The notes under the pieces: model-generated
Databases searched by the model: none
Seen by the model: the letters and a program-made list of their open reading frames with translations, nothing else
Told to the model about the DNA's origin: nothing
Part shown: piece by piece, positions 63,311 through 64,000 of the stretch
Layout of the letters: each line of letters starts with the position of its first letter
Numbering within the stretch: the first letter of the stretch is position 1
Program-made: the position numbers and the translations under genes
Assembly (NCBI GenBank): GCA_030062745.1
Contig: CP099839.1
Coordinates: forward strand, 12,377,302-12,441,301
Length of the DNA stretch: 64,000 nucleotides
DNA from: Capitulum mitella
Lineage: Eukaryota; Arthropoda; Thecostraca; Pollicipedomorpha; Pollicipedidae
Reading direction: 5' to 3'

Positions 63311-64000
63311 ATGCCGCGTATCTGCGGCAGAAAGAGCGGGCCACTCCAGCAGGCTTTCAGCTGGCATTTTTACTCGTTTTTGTGGATGTATTTCAGTGTT
63401 TGAAAGACGGAAAGATTCCATGCGTCCTGGGATAGGTATATGAAATGGTGAAGCAGGATATCTCCAGTCGTCTGCGCAGGAATAAAACCATGTTTTGAAG
63501 CTTTGCTTGTTCAAGTCGGTTTCCGGCTTGCCTTTCTACCACGTTGAGTATGTTTCTTTGTGCCTGAATAAAGGGACTGCGGTAGAGACTTTTTAAAGGG
63601 GGATGAGTTGTTTTTGGAACATCTGTGGAACTTATAAAGCGGAGCATTGCTAATCTCCCATATCTGTGCAGTATCATTCGGTTAATTTGGAAAACAGTTG
63701 TAGTCGTAGTTACGAATTTGCCGACAGTTTCCGACATAATCTGTGAACAACATTAGAGGTGTCGGGCCTAGACGAAGCTACAGGTACAAAATCTGCATGA
63801 ATTGCATCATCATTCGCTCCGGCAACAACTGCCAAGGTATCCATGCAGGTTCTGAATCAGTGCACAAGACACTTGAATATTGCCGCGATCGTGTGCGCTT
63901 TATAGTAGAGCCGTGCTGCTGGCAAAGGCTGCGATAAGGAGAGGAGTGTCGTCTTTTCCTTATTTCTTTTGTGCGTTGTTACTAGATAAAATCCTTAACT
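63311..64000. other. Stretch without recognised gene
   Basis: AT-richer flank of the GC-rich block. No exon or repeat was recognised. Confidence 0.4.

Noticed and set aside
62609-63514. 301-codon minus-strand open frame
   Set aside because: It lies in a very GC-rich block where other frames are open too, its composition is Ala/Arg/Pro/Ser with a Cys/Val run from the CA repeat, and it has no recognisable domain.

Overview
The window is animal nuclear DNA. Genes are split by spliceosomal introns, microsatellites and dispersed repeats are abundant, and there are no prokaryotic operons. An arthropod is the best guess: the V-ATPase B protein reads like arthropod Vha55, and a short array of TTAGG, the usual arthropod telomere unit, lies inside one intron. 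The species cannot be named from this sequence.

Three genes could be rebuilt exon by exon from conserved protein sequence and matching splice phases. (1) TEX261 (SVP26 family, early secretory pathway), minus strand: exon 1 (20410-20479) and exon 2 (15627-15706). The later exons were not found and probably lie beyond the left edge. (2) Vha55/ATP6V1B, the B subunit of the vacuolar H+-ATPase, plus strand: nine coding exons from 21350 to 34428, 499 codons, complete. (3) An EFCAB9-like EF-hand protein, minus strand: four coding exons from 40053 down to 35588, 219 codons, complete. EFCAB9 is known in mammals as the calcium/pH sensor of the sperm CatSper channel. TEX261 and Vha55 are head to head across about 870 bp; Vha55 and EFCAB9 are tail to tail across about 1.2 kb.

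Layout: 1-15.6 kb holds no recognised gene; it has GC-rich islands, a 42-nt minisatellite (6.7-7.4 kb) and a 1.85-kb foldback repeat (10.08-11.93 kb). 15.6-20.5 kb is TEX261. 20.5-21.35 kb is a shared promoter region. 21.35-34.4 kb is Vha55. 35.6-40.05 kb is EFCAB9, with a decayed non-LTR reverse transcriptase in its last intron. 40-64 kb has no recognised gene; it holds GC-rich blocks, AT/GA/CA microsatellites and a 471-bp tandem repeat with TCAGG runs.

The most unusual signals are: CpG-free or nearly CpG-free domains on both sides of the shared promoter; minisatellites in two Vha55 introns that start at the 5' splice site and copy the donor sequence; a 144-bp inverted repeat with TTAGG in its loop just before Vha55 exon 5; an EFCAB9 intron with two frame-compatible splice solutions, one of them GC-AG; and the presence of a CatSper-associated gene in an apparently arthropod genome.
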